DNA of 64,000 nucleotides from Planctomycetota bacterium (lineage in GTDB: Bacteria; Planctomycetota; PUPC01; JACPCR01), in contig JACPCR010000056.1 in NCBI GenBank assembly GCA_016179685.1, positions 90,241-154,240 of the forward strand. Direction: 5' to 3'. Below are positions 1 to 9,406 of the stretch, piece after piece; the stretch's first letter is position 1; the number at the start of each line of letters is the position of its first letter. The notes beneath the pieces are model-generated. The model was not told where the DNA came from. It saw nothing but the letters and a program-made list of their open reading frames with translations, and made no database searches. Position numbers and translations under genes: made by a program.

Positions 1-228
1 CTGTCTCCGCCGGCTGCAGGCTACCTGATCGCAGCGCATCGCAGCGCGGAGGCCGGGCACGGGGCCGCGCTCCGCGACCTGGGGAAGCAGCCTCTGCTGG
101 ACCTCGGCCTGCGGCTGGGCGAGGGCACGGGTTCTGCACTGGCCATGCACCTCGTCGAGGCCGCAGCCCGCATCCTGACCGAGGTCGCCACCTTCGAGGA
201 GGCGGGCGTCGCGGAGGCCGAACGATGA
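1..228 (+). CDS. cobT: CobT, nicotinate-nucleotide:dimethylbenzimidazole phosphoribosyltransferase (3' end only)
   Basis: The reading frame is open from base 1 and ends at the TGA at 226-228, so only the last 75 residues are present. The visible sequence contains the CobT C-terminal signature [14 protein letters not shown] (seen directly) followed by the helix [15 protein letters not shown]. CobT makes alpha-ribazole phosphate from the lower-ligand base for the cobalamin nucleotide loop. Its stop overlaps the cobS start in an ATGA arrangement, which is consistent with one operon. The gene is cut by the window edge, not broken. Confidence in the family is high from the C-terminal motif and the cobS neighbour. 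Confidence 0.9.
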   Translation: MSPPAAGYLIAAHRSAEAGHGAALRDLGKQPLLDLGLRLGEGTGSALAMHLVEAAARILTEVATFEEAGVAEAER

Positions 229-980
229 AACCGTTCCTCGCCGCCATTCAATTTCTCACCTGCGCGCCCGTCCCCCAGTGCTGGGGCGGCGGCGAGCGCG
301 GACTGGCGGCCAGCGTGCCTTTCTTTCCCATCGTCGGGCTGCTCATCGGTCTCCTCGCCGCAGCCCTGGACCAGGTTCTATCCCGCGCATTTCCCCCGCT
401 CCTGGCCAGCCTGTTCACGGTCCTATCGCTCGCGGCGGTTTCCGGGGCCTTTCACCTCGACGGCCTCGCCGACACGGCCGACGGATTCCTCAGCGCCCGA
501 AGCCGCGAAAGAATGCTGGAGATCATGAGGGACAGCCGGACGGGGCCGATGGGCGCCTGGGCGATCGTCTCGATCGTGTCGATCAAGTGGGCCGCGGTGG
601 CCTCCGTCGCGCCCGCCGCGCGGTGGGGGTCGGTGTTGCTCATGCCCATGGCGGGCCGGTGCGCCCTCGTCATCGGGATGACGCCCATCCCCTACGCCCG
701 GCCCGAGGGCGGCCTCGCTTCCCTTTTCTGCGAGCGCCGTTCCTGGGGCCGCGCGGCCTGGTCCCTCCTGGTCCTCGGAGCGGCCGGATTCTGGGCGCTC
801 GGTGAAGCCGGGCTGATCGCCGCCGCCGCCTGCCTGGCCGCGACACTGCTCTTCGCTTTGTATTGCCATCGAAAGATCGGCGGGTTCACCGGCGACACCC
901 TCGGCGCGGGCTGCGAGATGGCCGAGGCGATTCCGCCGCTCGTGGCGATCGCCTGGGGAGGCGGGAGGGCCGTGCTATGA
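225..980 (+). CDS. cobS: CobS, adenosylcobinamide-GDP ribazoletransferase
   Basis: This 251-aa polytopic inner-membrane protein has the usual CobS length. Residues around 75-90 carry the hallmark [14 protein letters not shown] with the acidic residues expected to bind Mg2+. An [19 protein letters not shown] segment follows, also typical of the family, and several hydrophobic helices surround it. It joins adenosylcobinamide-GDP with alpha-ribazole (phosphate), the last assembly step of cobalamin. The ATG overlaps the cobT stop (ATGA), and its own stop overlaps the next start, so translation is probably coupled along the operon. Confidence 0.95.
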   Translation: MKPFLAAIQFLTCAPVPQCWGGGERGLAASVPFFPIVGLLIGLLAAALDQVLSRAFPPLLASLFTVLSLAAVSGAFHLDGLADTADGFLSARSRERMLEIMRDSRTGPMGAWAIVSIVSIKWAAVASVAPAARWGSVLLMPMAGRCALVIGMTPIPYARPEGGLASLFCERRSWGRAAWSLLVLGAAGFWALGEAGLIAAAACLAATLLFALYCHRKIGGFTGDTLGAGCEMAEAIPPLVAIAWGGGRAVL

Positions 981-3550
981 CGGCAAGCCGGCACGGCGGG
1001 AACGTGTGGCGCTGGGCCTCGGCCTCCGGCCGGCGACTCGAAGAGGTCCTCGATTTCTCCGCCAATATCAATCCTCTGGGGCCGCCCGAATGGCTGCGGC
1101 GGGTCGTCAGCTCGAATCTCAGTTCCCTCGTGCACTATCCGGACCCCGAGGCCGCTGCGCTGGTCGAAGCAGCGGCGGCCCGCTACGGCGTCTGCACGGC
1201 TGAAGTCATCGTGGGCAACGGCTCGACGGAGATTCTGCACCTGCTGCCCCCGGCGCTGCAGGTCACGCGGGCGCTGCTTCCCGTCCCCTCCTATTCCGAT
1301 TACCGCCGCGCCGCGGAGGCGGCGGGCTTGGAAGTGGAGACGATGCCTCTTCGGGAGGAGGACGGCTTCCAACTGGACTCCGGCGCGCTCGAGCGGCGAC
1401 TCCGGGGCGGCGAGATGGTCCTTCTCGGCCAGCCCAACAATCCCACCGGCCGGACCTTCGACGCGGCCGACCTGCGCCTCCTGGCCGCACGCTGGCCGAA
1501 GACCCTGTTCGTGGTCGATGAAGCCTTCGCGGATTTCGTCGGGGGGCTGGACCGGCTGTCCCGCCGCCGGCCCCCCAATCTCGTGGTCGTCTGCTCCTTG
1601 ACGAAGTTCTATGCCATTCCCGGCCTCCGCCTGGGCTGCGCCCTGGCCGACCCGGAGGTCGTGAGACGATACCAGCAACTCGTTCCGAGCTGGTCGGTGA
1701 ACACCCTGGCCCAGGCCGTGGGGCGCGAGGCGCTGCGGGACGTCGAGTACGCCTGGCGGACGGTGGCGTTCGTGAAGGAGCAGAGGGAACAGCTTGCCGC
1801 GGAGATGCGCGGCGTGCCGGGTCTGACCGTTGTTCCGGGCGAGGCGAACTTCCTGCTCGTGCGGCTTTCCGGCGGGCCTTTCGACGCTCCCGCCCTGGCG
1901 CGGCGGACGCTGCGAGAGGGCATCCTGGTCCGGCCGTGTGACGACTTCGATGGCCTGGACGCGCGGTTTTTCCGCGTGGCGGTGCGGACGCCCACCGAAA
2001 ATGCGAGGCTCGTCGAGTGCCTGCGGGCCGCGCTCGGCGTCGGGCATCCCCGGCCACCGAAGCGCCACACCCCGGCGATCATGTTCCAGGGCACCAGCTC
2101 CAATGCCGGCAAGAGCGTCCTGGCAACGGCCTTCTGCCGGATTCTTCTCGAGGACGGTTACCGGGCCGCACCCTTCAAGGCGCAGAACATGTCGCTGAAC
2201 TCCTGCGTGACCCGGGACGGCGGCGAGATGGGCCGCGCCCAGGTCGTACAGGCCCAGGCCTGCCGCATCGAGCCCGACGTGCGGATGAACCCGGTCCTGC
2301 TGAAGCCGAACAGCGACACGGGCTCGCAGGTCATCGTCCTGGGCAAGCCGGTGGGAAACATGGAGGTGGGCCAGTATATCCGGTACAAGGCCGAGGCGGT
2401 GTCGAGGGTCCGGGAGGCCTACGATGCGCTGGCCGCGGAGTTCGACGTTCTGGTGATCGAAGGCGCAGGCAGCCCGGCGGAAGTCAACCTGAAGCGCCAC
2501 GACATCGTCAACATGAGCATGGCGAGACACGCCGCGTCGCCGGTCCTGCTGGTGGGCGACATCGACCGCGGAGGCGTCTTCGCCTCGTTCGTCGGGACCC
2601 TCGAGGTCATGGCCGAGTGGGAACGGGCCCTCGTCGCCGGATTCATCGTCAACCGATTCCGAGGCCAGCCGCAACTGCTCAAAGACGCCCTCGAGTACAC
2701 CCGCCTGCACACCGGCCGGCCGGTCCTCGGCGTCGTGCCCTACCTTCAAGACCTCGGCCTTCCCGAAGAGGACTCCGTGAGCTTCAAGGAAGGCGCCTTC
2801 GACGCCAGCTCGCCCGGCCGGGACAGCGTCGAGGTCGCCGTCGTTGACCTTCCTCATATCTCCAATTTCACGGACTTCGACCCTCTGCGGGTCGAGCCGG
2901 ACGTCCGCCTGCGCATCGTTCGCAGGCCGGAGGACCTCGACCATCCCGACGCGGTCATCCTCCCTGGAAGCAAGAACGTGGTGGGGGACATCGCCTACCT
3001 CCGGGCGAACGGCCTGGCGCGGAAGGTCATGGAACTGGCCGCTGGGGGCCGCACGGAGGTCGTGGGCCTGTGCGGGGGATTCCAGATTCTGGGCCGGAAC
3101 ATCGGCGACCCGCACGGGATCGAATCGTCGGGCCGGGTCGTGGAGGGTCTGGGGCTGTTGCCCGTGGAGACCGTGCTGGCCCCGGAAAAAACGCTCCGGC
3201 GCGTCGCGGCCGAGCACCTCGATTCACGGCTTCCGGTCAAGGGCTACGAGATTCACCACGGCGTGACTCGCGGCCAGGGCCTTCTCCCCCTCGTTCGCCG
3301 CGAAGACGGAGAGGTCATCGGCGGCAAGTCCGGGGACGGCCGCGTCTGGGGCAGCTACCTCCACGGGATTTTCGACGCCGACGCGTTCCGCCGGTGGTTC
3401 GTCGACCGGCTGCGGGAGCGCCGCGGGCTGAAGGCGCTCGGCGAGGTGCGCGCGCCCTACGATCTCGAGCCGGCGTTCGAGCGGCTGGCGTCGGCCGTCC
3501 GCGCCGGCCTCGAGCTGGAGGAGATTTATCGAAGGATGGGACTGCGATGA
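977..3550 (+). CDS. CobD-CobQ fusion: threonine-phosphate decarboxylase / cobyric acid synthase
   Basis: This 857-aa protein joins two enzymes that are usually separate. Residues 1-~355 are a class-I PLP aminotransferase-fold protein of the CobD/HisC type: [10 protein letters not shown] near 151, DEAFADF near 181, and the Schiff-base lysine at about 210 in [14 protein letters not shown]. It should decarboxylate L-threonine phosphate to aminopropanol phosphate. Residues ~364-857 are CobQ/CbiP: a P-loop-like [21 protein letters not shown], and a type-1 glutamine amidotransferase half with nucleophile Cys in [10 protein letters not shown] and the late YLHGIF histidine motif. CobQ amidates the b, d, e and g side chains. 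The ATG at 977 overlaps the cobS stop; a longer upstream reading frame is the shadow of cobS. I see no internal stop or frameshift. Confidence 0.92.
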   Translation: MTASRHGGNVWRWASASGRRLEEVLDFSANINPLGPPEWLRRVVSSNLSSLVHYPDPEAAALVEAAAARYGVCTAEVIVGNGSTEILHLLPPALQVTRALLPVPSYSDYRRAAEAAGLEVETMPLREEDGFQLDSGALERRLRGGEMVLLGQPNNPTGRTFDAADLRLLAARWPKTLFVVDEAFADFVGGLDRLSRRRPPNLVVVCSLTKFYAIPGLRLGCALADPEVVRRYQQLVPSWSVNTLAQAVGREALRDVEYAWRTVAFVKEQREQLAAEMRGVPGLTVVPGEANFLLVRLSGGPFDAPALARRTLREGILVRPCDDFDGLDARFFRVAVRTPTENARLVECLRAALGVGHPRPPKRHTPAIMFQGTSSNAGKSVLATAFCRILLEDGYRAAPFKAQNMSLNSCVTRDGGEMGRAQVVQAQACRIEPDVRMNPVLLKPNSDTGSQVIVLGKPVGNMEVGQYIRYKAEAVSRVREAYDALAAEFDVLVIEGAGSPAEVNLKRHDIVNMSMARHAASPVLLVGDIDRGGVFASFVGTLEVMAEWERALVAGFIVNRFRGQPQLLKDALEYTRLHTGRPVLGVVPYLQDLGLPEEDSVSFKEGAFDASSPGRDSVEVAVVDLPHISNFTDFDPLRVEPDVRLRIVRRPEDLDHPDAVILPGSKNVVGDIAYLRANGLARKVMELAAGGRTEVVGLCGGFQILGRNIGDPHGIESSGRVVEGLGLLPVETVLAPEKTLRRVAAEHLDSRLPVKGYEIHHGVTRGQGLLPLVRREDGEVIGGKSGDGRVWGSYLHGIFDADAFRRWFVDRLRERRGLKALGEVRAPYDLEPAFERLASAVRAGLELEEIYRRMGLR

Positions 3551-4512
3551 GCCTGGAACATCAAATTCTTTGGGCTCTCGGACTGGACTTGCTGCTGGGC
3601 GATCCGCGGTGGATTCCGCATCCCGTGCGGCTCATGGGGCGTCTGGCCCTGGCCCTGGAGTCGCCCCTTCGCCGGGTCGTCCGGAGTCCGAGGCGGGCCG
3701 GCGCGGCCGCGGCCTTCACCGTCCTTGCGGCGACGGCCGCCGTCACCGCCGCACTGGTCCTCGGGGCCCGGCGCATCCATCCCCTGGCCGGGGACCTCGT
3801 CTCGATCCTGCTGCTCTACACCACGCTGGCGGCGCGGGACCTGGCGCACCACAGCATGGAGGTCTACCGGGCGCTGCGATCGGGCGACCTGGCCGCGTCG
3901 CGCCGGAGGGCGGCCCGGATGGTCGGCCGCGACACGGACAAGCTGGACGAGCCGGAGGTGATTCGTGCGGCGGTGGAGAGTGTGGCCGAGAGCACGGTGG
4001 ACGGCGTGACGGCGCCGCTGTTTTACGCCTTCCTGGGGGGCCCCGTGGGCGCGATGCTTTACAAGGCGGTGAACACGCTGGACTCGACCTTCGGCTACCG
4101 CGACGAGCGGTACGCCGAGTTCGGCTGGGCCTCGGCGCGAATCGACGATCTGGCCAACTACCTGCCCGCCCGCGTCACCGCTCCTCTGATCGGCGTCTCG
4201 GCCGCGCTCCTTGGCCTCCGGCCCCTCCAATCCCTGCGGGTCCTCCTGCGCGACGGGCGGAAGCACCCGAGCCCGAACTCCGGCCTGCCGGAGGCTGCGG
4301 TGGCCGGCGCCCTGGGCGTCCAGCTCGGCGGAATGAACACCTACGCGGGTGAGCCTTCCGAAAAACCTCGATTGGGGGACCCTATCGTCTCCTTGCAGAG
4401 AAGGCACATCCTCCAGGTCAACGCGCTCATGCTCCTGACGACGGGCCTGGCCACAGCCCTGCTCCTGGCCGTCCGGGCGGGCCTCGAGTCGTGGAACGGA
4501 GGGACGCCTTGA
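3547..4512 (+). CDS. cbiB: CbiB, adenosylcobinamide-phosphate synthase
   Basis: This 321-aa membrane protein starts at an ATG overlapping the cobQ stop (ATGA). It shows [16 protein letters not shown] at the N-terminus and [33 protein letters not shown] and [13 protein letters not shown] in the middle, all CbiB/CobD-family signatures. CbiB attaches the aminopropanol (phosphate) arm to adenosylcobyric acid. The preceding fused gene supplies both substrates: threonine-phosphate decarboxylase makes the arm, and CobQ makes cobyric acid. Confidence 0.95.
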   Translation: MSLEHQILWALGLDLLLGDPRWIPHPVRLMGRLALALESPLRRVVRSPRRAGAAAAFTVLAATAAVTAALVLGARRIHPLAGDLVSILLLYTTLAARDLAHHSMEVYRALRSGDLAASRRRAARMVGRDTDKLDEPEVIRAAVESVAESTVDGVTAPLFYAFLGGPVGAMLYKAVNTLDSTFGYRDERYAEFGWASARIDDLANYLPARVTAPLIGVSAALLGLRPLQSLRVLLRDGRKHPSPNSGLPEAAVAGALGVQLGGMNTYAGEPSEKPRLGDPIVSLQRRHILQVNALMLLTTGLATALLLAVRAGLESWNGGTP

Positions 4513-5057
4513 AAGAATCGAACGGGGGACGGCCGAGGAGCGCCCGCATCCTGCTCTTCACGGGCGACGGCAAGGGGAAGACGACCGCGGCTTTGGGCCT
4601 GGCGGCCCGGGCCAGCGGGCACGGCCTGAGGGCTCTGGTGGTCCAGTTCATCAAGTCCGATCCCTCGACGGGCGAGATGGAGACCTTCCGCCGACTCGGC
4701 GGGGTGGAAATCCAGCAGACCGGCCTCGGCTTCGTGCCCCCGCCGACGAGCCCGCACTTTTCGGAGCACCGGGCCGCGGCGGAAAGGGGCCTCGCCCTGG
4801 CCTCCGAGGCCCTTTCCTCGGGCCGGTACGACCTCCTCGTCCTGGACGAGGTCTGCAACGCCGTCGCCCGCGGCCTGCTCGAAGAGGCCCGGGTCATCCA
4901 GGCCATCCGGCAGGCGGGGCCCGCGACATGCGTCGTGATGACCGGCCGCGGCGCGACCGAGGGACTCGTCTCGCTGGCGGATACCGTGACGGAGATGCGT
5001 TGCGTCAAGCACGCTTACCACGCGGGCGTGTCCGCGCAGAAAGGAGTGGAGTTTTGA
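4509..5057 (+). CDS. cobO: CobO/BtuR-type corrinoid adenosyltransferase
   Basis: This is a soluble ATP:cob(I)alamin adenosyltransferase with the P-loop FTGDGKGKTTAALGLA near residue 20, VVQFIKSD, and LLVLDEVCNA as the Walker-B-like strand. I chose the TTG at 4509 (182 aa). It overlaps the cbiB stop (TTGA) and has a GGAGGG Shine-Dalgarno six bases upstream. An in-frame GTG at 4491 would add six residues but has no clear ribosome-binding site. The enzyme puts the upper adenosyl ligand on the corrinoid before the amidations by CobQ. Family assignment is firm; the start is less so. Confidence 0.92.
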   Translation: MKESNGGRPRSARILLFTGDGKGKTTAALGLAARASGHGLRALVVQFIKSDPSTGEMETFRRLGGVEIQQTGLGFVPPPTSPHFSEHRAAAERGLALASEALSSGRYDLLVLDEVCNAVARGLLEEARVIQAIRQAGPATCVVMTGRGATEGLVSLADTVTEMRCVKHAYHAGVSAQKGVEF

Positions 5058-5088
5058 GCGCAGCCAATCCGCGAATCGAGGTCGGGCC

Positions 5089-5850
5089 ATGACGGAAAAA
5101 AACCGATATCCCGTGGCGGCGGCGACGGGGCGCGCGGCAGGGCCCGTCCAAAGGGCCCTGATCCATGCGTTCCTTGCCGACCCCATGAGCGGGCAGCAGA
5201 TCGAGGAAAGGTCGTTCGAGATCATCGACCGAGAGGCGCCGGCCCATCCCTTCAACCCGGAGGAATGGAACGTGGTCCGCCGGATGGTCCACACCACCGG
5301 GGATTTCGGCCTGATCGGCTCGGTGCGCTTCTCCAACGGAAGCATCGACGCCGCGGAGGAGGCCTTGCGGAGCGGCCGCCCGCTCTACGTGGACTCCAAC
5401 ATGGTCCGGGCCGGCATATCCATGGACCGGTTGCAGAAGGTGTCCGGGACCTATCGACCCGAACACGTCGTCTGCCACGTGGCGGACGAGGATGTGGCGC
5501 GGCAAGCGCAGGCGGCCGGGCTGCCTCGCTCGCTCCTGGCCGTGCGCAAGGGAAAGCCGATCCTGGACGGCGGGATCGGCGTGTTCGGCAACGCGCCGGT
5601 GGGATTGATGGAGCTGAATCGCCTGATCCTGGAGGAGGGGGTCCGGCCCGCGCTGGTGATTGCCGTGCCCGTCGGCTTCGTTCACGTCGTCGAGAGCAAG
5701 GAAGAATTGATGTCGCTGGATGTTCCGTTCGTGGCCCTGGCGGGGAGACGTGGCGGGAGCACGCTGGCCGTGAGCGTGGTCCATGCTCTCGCGTCCGTCG
5801 CTGTGACTCGCCGGGCCGTCCACTCCTGGGCCACGCCCGAGAGGAGGTGA
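5089..5850 (+). CDS. cbiC: CbiC, cobalt-precorrin-8 methylmutase
   Basis: This 253-aa protein matches CbiC/CobH. The catalytic histidine lies in RRMVHTTGDFG (residues ~64-74). Further matches are VDSNMVRAGI, GIGVFGNAPVGLMEL and PALVIAVPVGFVHVVESKEEL. The enzyme moves the C11 methyl to C12, giving hydrogenobyrinic- or cobyrinic-type products. It is about 30-40 residues longer than usual, because of an N-terminal leader (residues 1-20) and a C-terminal tail (WATPERR). The ATG at 5089 follows the cobO stop by 31 bases. Its end overlaps the region holding the Shine-Dalgarno of the next small gene. Confidence 0.94.
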   Translation: MTEKNRYPVAAATGRAAGPVQRALIHAFLADPMSGQQIEERSFEIIDREAPAHPFNPEEWNVVRRMVHTTGDFGLIGSVRFSNGSIDAAEEALRSGRPLYVDSNMVRAGISMDRLQKVSGTYRPEHVVCHVADEDVARQAQAAGLPRSLLAVRKGKPILDGGIGVFGNAPVGLMELNRLILEEGVRPALVIAVPVGFVHVVESKEELMSLDVPFVALAGRRGGSTLAVSVVHALASVAVTRRAVHSWATPERR

Positions 5851-5855
5851 AAGGT

Positions 5856-5966
5856 TTGGCAACGACGAAAAAGGCGAAAAAGGACGTGATCGCCTATCGC
5901 CGAGCCTGCTCGGCCAATGGAACGGGCCTCTCTCACTACATCCTAGTGGAGAAGAAGTCCAAGTAG
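5856..5966 (+). CDS. cbpA: CbpA-type small peptide, putative radical-SAM-modified precursor
   Basis: This 36-residue ORF starts at a TTG eight bases after a strong GAGGAGG (5841-5847). An in-frame GTG at 5847 is an alternative. The peptide is lysine-rich at both ends, has a single cysteine in YRRACSANGTGLSHYI, and has a conserved-looking core ending in HYILVEKKSK. Its size, single Cys and position directly before a SPASM radical SAM enzyme in a cobalamin operon fit what I recall of the CbpA/CbpB pair (modified peptide precursor and maturase). The modification and role are unknown. It lies just before a strong hairpin that separates it from cbpB, a common layout for making more peptide than enzyme. 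Confidence 0.75.
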   Translation: MATTKKAKKDVIAYRRACSANGTGLSHYILVEKKSK

Positions 5967-5982
5967 GCCGGCCGTGCTCAAG

Positions 5983-6015
5983 CTGGACGCCCCGGCGCAG
6001 CGCCGGGGCGTCCAG
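5983..6015 (+). promoter_or_regulatory. 15-bp perfect GC-rich hairpin between cbpA and cbpB
   Basis: The arms at 5983-5997 and 6001-6015 are perfectly complementary with a 3-nt loop. No T tract follows, so it is not a standard intrinsic terminator. It may stabilise the upstream peptide mRNA or partly attenuate transcription into cbpB. Its existence is seen directly; the role is inference. Confidence 0.6.
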
Positions 6016-6146
6016 TATCGGAGTCACGCCGATTTCCGCTGGGACGACGGAACGCGCCCTGCAGCGGCCATTCGGGCGGTCGCACAAAGGTTGAGGATTC
6101 TTGACTTCTCGGAATGGGAATCACCACGAACCAGGGGGAAACAGGA

Positions 6147-7559
6147 ATGAACGAGATGAGGACCGGAGTCGGCGCAGCCTCCTCGCGCGGGATGTACATG
6201 AATACGGGCAGGGGGCCGACCTTTCAGCCGCTCGATATCGGGCATCCGGACTACGTGGCGCTCGTGGACCCGGACACGGCGTTTTGGTCCCTGGTCCTGA
6301 AGGAAAAGGTGGGGCAGGCGCTGGCCGGCGGCTCGCTGCTGAAAGAGTATCGGCAAAAGCTCGAGGCCTGCTCGGCCGAGATGGAAACGCTCCGGTTCGG
6401 CCTCCGGCCTTCGGCGGTGTATTTCAATCCGACGGACCGCTGCAATCTGAACTGCCAGTACTGTTACATCCCGGAAGCCATGCGCCGGGGCGGGGTGCAG
6501 ATGTCGGAAGCACGGATGATGGAGGCGCTGGCCATCTTGAAGGCGTATTTCGGGCGGGCGCTTCCGGCGGGCCGGCTGCCGCAGGTGGTGTTTCACGGGG
6601 CGGAGCCTCTATTGAACCGCGACGCCCTGTTCGCGGCGATCGAGCGATACCGGACCGATTTCCGATTCGGTGTGCAGACCAACGGCACGCTGCTGGACGA
6701 ATCGGCAGTGGACTTTCTGACCTCGCGTGACGTGAGTCTCGGGCTTTCCCTGGACGGCCACGTCGAGGAGGTGGCGGACCGCACGCGCCGGACCTGGTCC
6801 GGGGCAGGCGCCTCCCGAAAGGTCGTCCAGGCCATTGAACGACTGAGGGGCTACGGCAGTTTCAGCGTCCTCTGCACCGTATCGAAGGCGAACCTCCGCG
6901 AGCTCCCGAAGATCGTGGATTTCTTCCATGACCTGGAGGTGCCCTATTGCATGCTGAACCCGCTCCGTTGCACGCAGGAGCGGGCCCGCGGCCTGAAGCC
7001 GCCGGACGAGGAGGCCGTGCCCCACTACCTGGCGGCTCTGGACCGGACCTATGAGCGATACGAGGAGACGGGCCGGAAACTGATCGTCGTCAACTTTGCG
7101 AACATCCTGTTGAGCCTGGTGGCCCCGGCCGCCCGGCGTCTCATGTGCGACATTTCGCCCTGCGGCGGGGGCCGGTGCTTTTTCGCCCTGTCCGCGAGCG
7201 GCGACCTCTATCCCTGCAGCGAGTTCATCGGGCTGGAGGAGTTCTGCGGCGGCAACCTCTTCCGCGGCGAGCTGGAGAAGGCGCTGGCCAGCCCGGCCTT
7301 CCGGACCGTCACGGACCGGAAGGTGGAGGGCATCGAGCCGTGCGCCCGCTGCGCGATCCGGCACTTCTGCGGGTCGCCGTGCCCCGCGGAGGCCCATGCG
7401 ATGAACGGGGGCATGAGCCGGCCGGGCGCCTTCTGCGAATTCTACGAGGAACAGGTCCGCTACGCCTTCCGGCTGATCGCGGACGGGAAGGAGGCCGCGT
7501 ATCTGTATGACGATTGGGACCGAGGGATGACCGAGACCTTGAACATTTCATCCTTGTGA
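6147..7559 (+). CDS. cbpB: CbpB-type radical SAM/SPASM peptide-modifying enzyme
   Basis: This protein has about 470 aa. The radical SAM cluster motif CNLNCQYC (CxxxCxxC) is near residue 110, in TDRCNLNCQYCYIPE. The HGAEPLL motif and a TIM-barrel-like core follow. The C-terminal SPASM-type region carries many cysteines: MCDISPCGGGRC, YPCSEF, and then CARC, FCGSPC and FCEF. These should bind auxiliary Fe-S clusters, as in RiPP maturases. I chose the ATG at 6147 behind a G-rich Shine-Dalgarno; an ATG at 6114 would add 11 residues. Its partner is probably the 36-aa peptide encoded just upstream. The location inside a corrinoid operon suggests a role tied to cobalt or cobalamin, but the reaction is unknown. 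Confidence 0.85.
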   Translation: MNEMRTGVGAASSRGMYMNTGRGPTFQPLDIGHPDYVALVDPDTAFWSLVLKEKVGQALAGGSLLKEYRQKLEACSAEMETLRFGLRPSAVYFNPTDRCNLNCQYCYIPEAMRRGGVQMSEARMMEALAILKAYFGRALPAGRLPQVVFHGAEPLLNRDALFAAIERYRTDFRFGVQTNGTLLDESAVDFLTSRDVSLGLSLDGHVEEVADRTRRTWSGAGASRKVVQAIERLRGYGSFSVLCTVSKANLRELPKIVDFFHDLEVPYCMLNPLRCTQERARGLKPPDEEAVPHYLAALDRTYERYEETGRKLIVVNFANILLSLVAPAARRLMCDISPCGGGRCFFALSASGDLYPCSEFIGLEEFCGGNLFRGELEKALASPAFRTVTDRKVEGIEPCARCAIRHFCGSPCPAEAHAMNGGMSRPGAFCEFYEEQVRYAFRLIADGKEAAYLYDDWDRGMTETLNISSL

Positions 7560-7575
7560 AAGGCAGGAGGCGCTC

Positions 7576-8040
7576 ATGAATTCTGACGAGAAGACGGCCG
7601 TGGTCCTTCTGGGCCACGGCAGCCGCGTGCCGGATGCCGCCGAGGCGATGGAGCAGGTGGCCGCGAAGCTGAGACAGCGATACCCGATCGTGGAGACCTG
7701 CTCGATGTCCCTGCGCGGCCCCTTGCTGCCCGAGGCCCTCGCGAAGTGCGTCCGTCTCGGGGTGTCGAAGATCGTCGTGATTCCGTACTTCCTCCACCAG
7801 GGGATGCACCTGCACGTGGACATCCCGGCGATGATGCAGGAGGCGGCCCGGGACTGCCCGCACGTGAAGCTGGTCCTGGGCAAGCACCTCGGATTCGACG
7901 AGTCGCTGGTGAACCTGGTGGCGAGGCGCATCGAGGAATCGGAGGGTCTGAACGACGTGCGGGATCTGAAGCTGAGAGCGGAAGAGGAACTGGTGGAATG
8001 CGCCCCGGACGCGGGCTTTCAGTCGCAGCCTCAGAGATGA
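7576..8040 (+). CDS. cbiX: CbiX-type sirohydrochlorin cobaltochelatase (short form)
   Basis: This 154-aa single-domain chelatase starts after a clear GGAGG (spacing about 6). The family motif VLLGHGSR is near residue 12 and the metal-binding histidine region IPYFLHQGMHLHVDIP is in the middle, both as in CbiX-S/SirB. The enzyme inserts Co2+ into sirohydrochlorin, the first committed step of the anaerobic pathway. A tail of about 30 residues after LVARRIEES is less conserved. It lies between the CbpA/B pair and the cobalt transporter genes. Confidence 0.93.
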   Translation: MNSDEKTAVVLLGHGSRVPDAAEAMEQVAAKLRQRYPIVETCSMSLRGPLLPEALAKCVRLGVSKIVVIPYFLHQGMHLHVDIPAMMQEAARDCPHVKLVLGKHLGFDESLVNLVARRIEESEGLNDVRDLKLRAEEELVECAPDAGFQSQPQR

Positions 8041-8053
8041 AAGGAGAGAACCC

Positions 8054-9406
8054 ATGAGAGCCCTCAGGAAGCCCAAGGTCCCACCGCGGATTTCATTCGC
8101 AACCGAAGAAGAGTTTCCCCACGGATTCTCCGTTAGGATGCCGTTGGGACCCGTCCCTATGGGAAGGAGGACCGCGGATGGGAAAACTCAGCACTCGCTC
8201 ATCACCCAGACGTTCGCCGGCAAGCCGATGGTTCTCGCCGCCGCGGCGGTTCTGTGGCCCGCCACCGCCTCGGCGATGCACATCTCGGAGGGCATCCTGC
8301 CGGCGCCCTGGGCCGCCCTCTGGTTTCTGGCTTCTCTGCCCTTCCTGGCGCTGGGCATGTGGCGGCTGCGGGAGCGAAGCCGACCCGACCCCCACTTCAA
8401 GGCGCTGGTGGGCCTCGTGGGGTCCGCGGTCTTCATCATCTCCTGCATGCCGGTGCCCGTGCCGACCGCGGGCACCTGCTCGCATCCCTGCGGCACGGGC
8501 CTGGCCGCCATCTTGATTGGACCCGCCCTCACCGTCGTCGTCACGAGCGTCGCGCTGACGCTCCAGGCGCTCTTCCTGGCCCACGGAGGCCTCACGACGC
8601 TCGGGGCCGACATCGTCTCCATGGGCGTGGCGGGCGCCTTCGTCGGATACGGCGTCTTCCGGCTGCTCCTCCGGCTGCGCGCGCCGCTCGCCGTTGCCGC
8701 CTTTGCCGCGGGCCTCCTGTCCGACTGGGCCACCTACGCGGTCACGTCCTTCGAGTTGGCCTCCGCCCTCCACGGCGACGGCAGCCTCTCCCAGATGTTC
8801 GTCGCCATCCTCGTCGCCTTCGTGCCGACCCAGTTGCCCCTGGGGATTCTCGAAGGCTTCCTCTGCGCAGGCGCCTTCCGGTTCGTCCGCTCGCGTCGGC
8901 CCGAACTGCTCCTGAGCCTGCTCGGACTCGACGCCCGAAGGGCCTCCGCTCTTCCCGCATCGAATCGCAGCGCCGGCTTTCTGCCGCGACCGAATGGGGA
9001 AGAAATCCTCCGGACAAGATTCTCGGTCCGCAGGATTTTCGATTCGGCAACCGCGTTGCTCCAGCGCCGCGCCCGCCTGCGGCACGGGCGCGACCGCCGC
9101 GGGCGCGTCAAGCATCCCCTTTTCCCCTTCGTGGCCGGAGCGGTCCTTCTCGCCGCCCTGGCCGCCGGACCAGCCCGGCACGCCGCGGGCGCGGACTGGT
9201 CCGGCGTCGATGAGACCGTCGTGGAGAAGTTCGCCCGGGAGGCGAACCGGCCAGCCCGCAAGCCGTTCATCAACACCGATCAGGGCGACCTGCTCCTGTT
9301 TGTCTTTCTGGTCGCTGGGACCGCTGGCGGCTTCCTCGGCGGCTACTACTTCCGTGAACTGTTTCCACCCCGGGGCAAGAACCCGGAGAAGCCGGCGGAT
9401 GTTTGA
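8054..9406 (+). CDS. cbiM: CbiM-CbiN fusion, cobalt ECF transporter S component
   Basis: This is a 450-aa ORF. After a leader ending ATASA comes MHISEGILP, the CbiM start; the cleaved Met-His terminus coordinates Co2+ in this family. Typical CbiM follows: PVPVPTAGTCSHPCGTGL, HGGLTTLGADIVSMGVAG, FVPTQLPLGILEG. After a poorly conserved linker (~300-355) a second hydrophobic stretch and DWSGVDETVVEKFA...FLGGYYFRELF resemble CbiN, the small auxiliary subunit. The ATG at 8054 has an AAGGAGAG site, but the first ~55 residues are atypical, so an internal in-frame ATG at 8229, just before the signal-like segment, is possible. It works with CbiQ and CbiO. Confidence 0.9.
   Translation: MRALRKPKVPPRISFATEEEFPHGFSVRMPLGPVPMGRRTADGKTQHSLITQTFAGKPMVLAAAAVLWPATASAMHISEGILPAPWAALWFLASLPFLALGMWRLRERSRPDPHFKALVGLVGSAVFIISCMPVPVPTAGTCSHPCGTGLAAILIGPALTVVVTSVALTLQALFLAHGGLTTLGADIVSMGVAGAFVGYGVFRLLLRLRAPLAVAAFAAGLLSDWATYAVTSFELASALHGDGSLSQMFVAILVAFVPTQLPLGILEGFLCAGAFRFVRSRRPELLLSLLGLDARRASALPASNRSAGFLPRPNGEEILRTRFSVRRIFDSATALLQRRARLRHGRDRRGRVKHPLFPFVAGAVLLAALAAGPARHAAGADWSGVDETVVEKFAREANRPARKPFINTDQGDLLLFVFLVAGTAGGFLGGYYFRELFPPRGKNPEKPADV

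Noticed and set aside
692..3217. Long minus-strand ORF of 841 codons opposite cobS/cobD-cobQ
   Set aside because: It is a high-GC shadow: composition is Arg/Gly/His/Asp-rich, there are no family motifs, and it overlaps clear genes.
8178..8516. Alternative start/frame for CbiM at an ATG after GGAAGGAGG
   Set aside because: The frame gives an Arg/Ser/Pro-rich product without CbiM motifs; MHISEGILP is in the 8054 frame.
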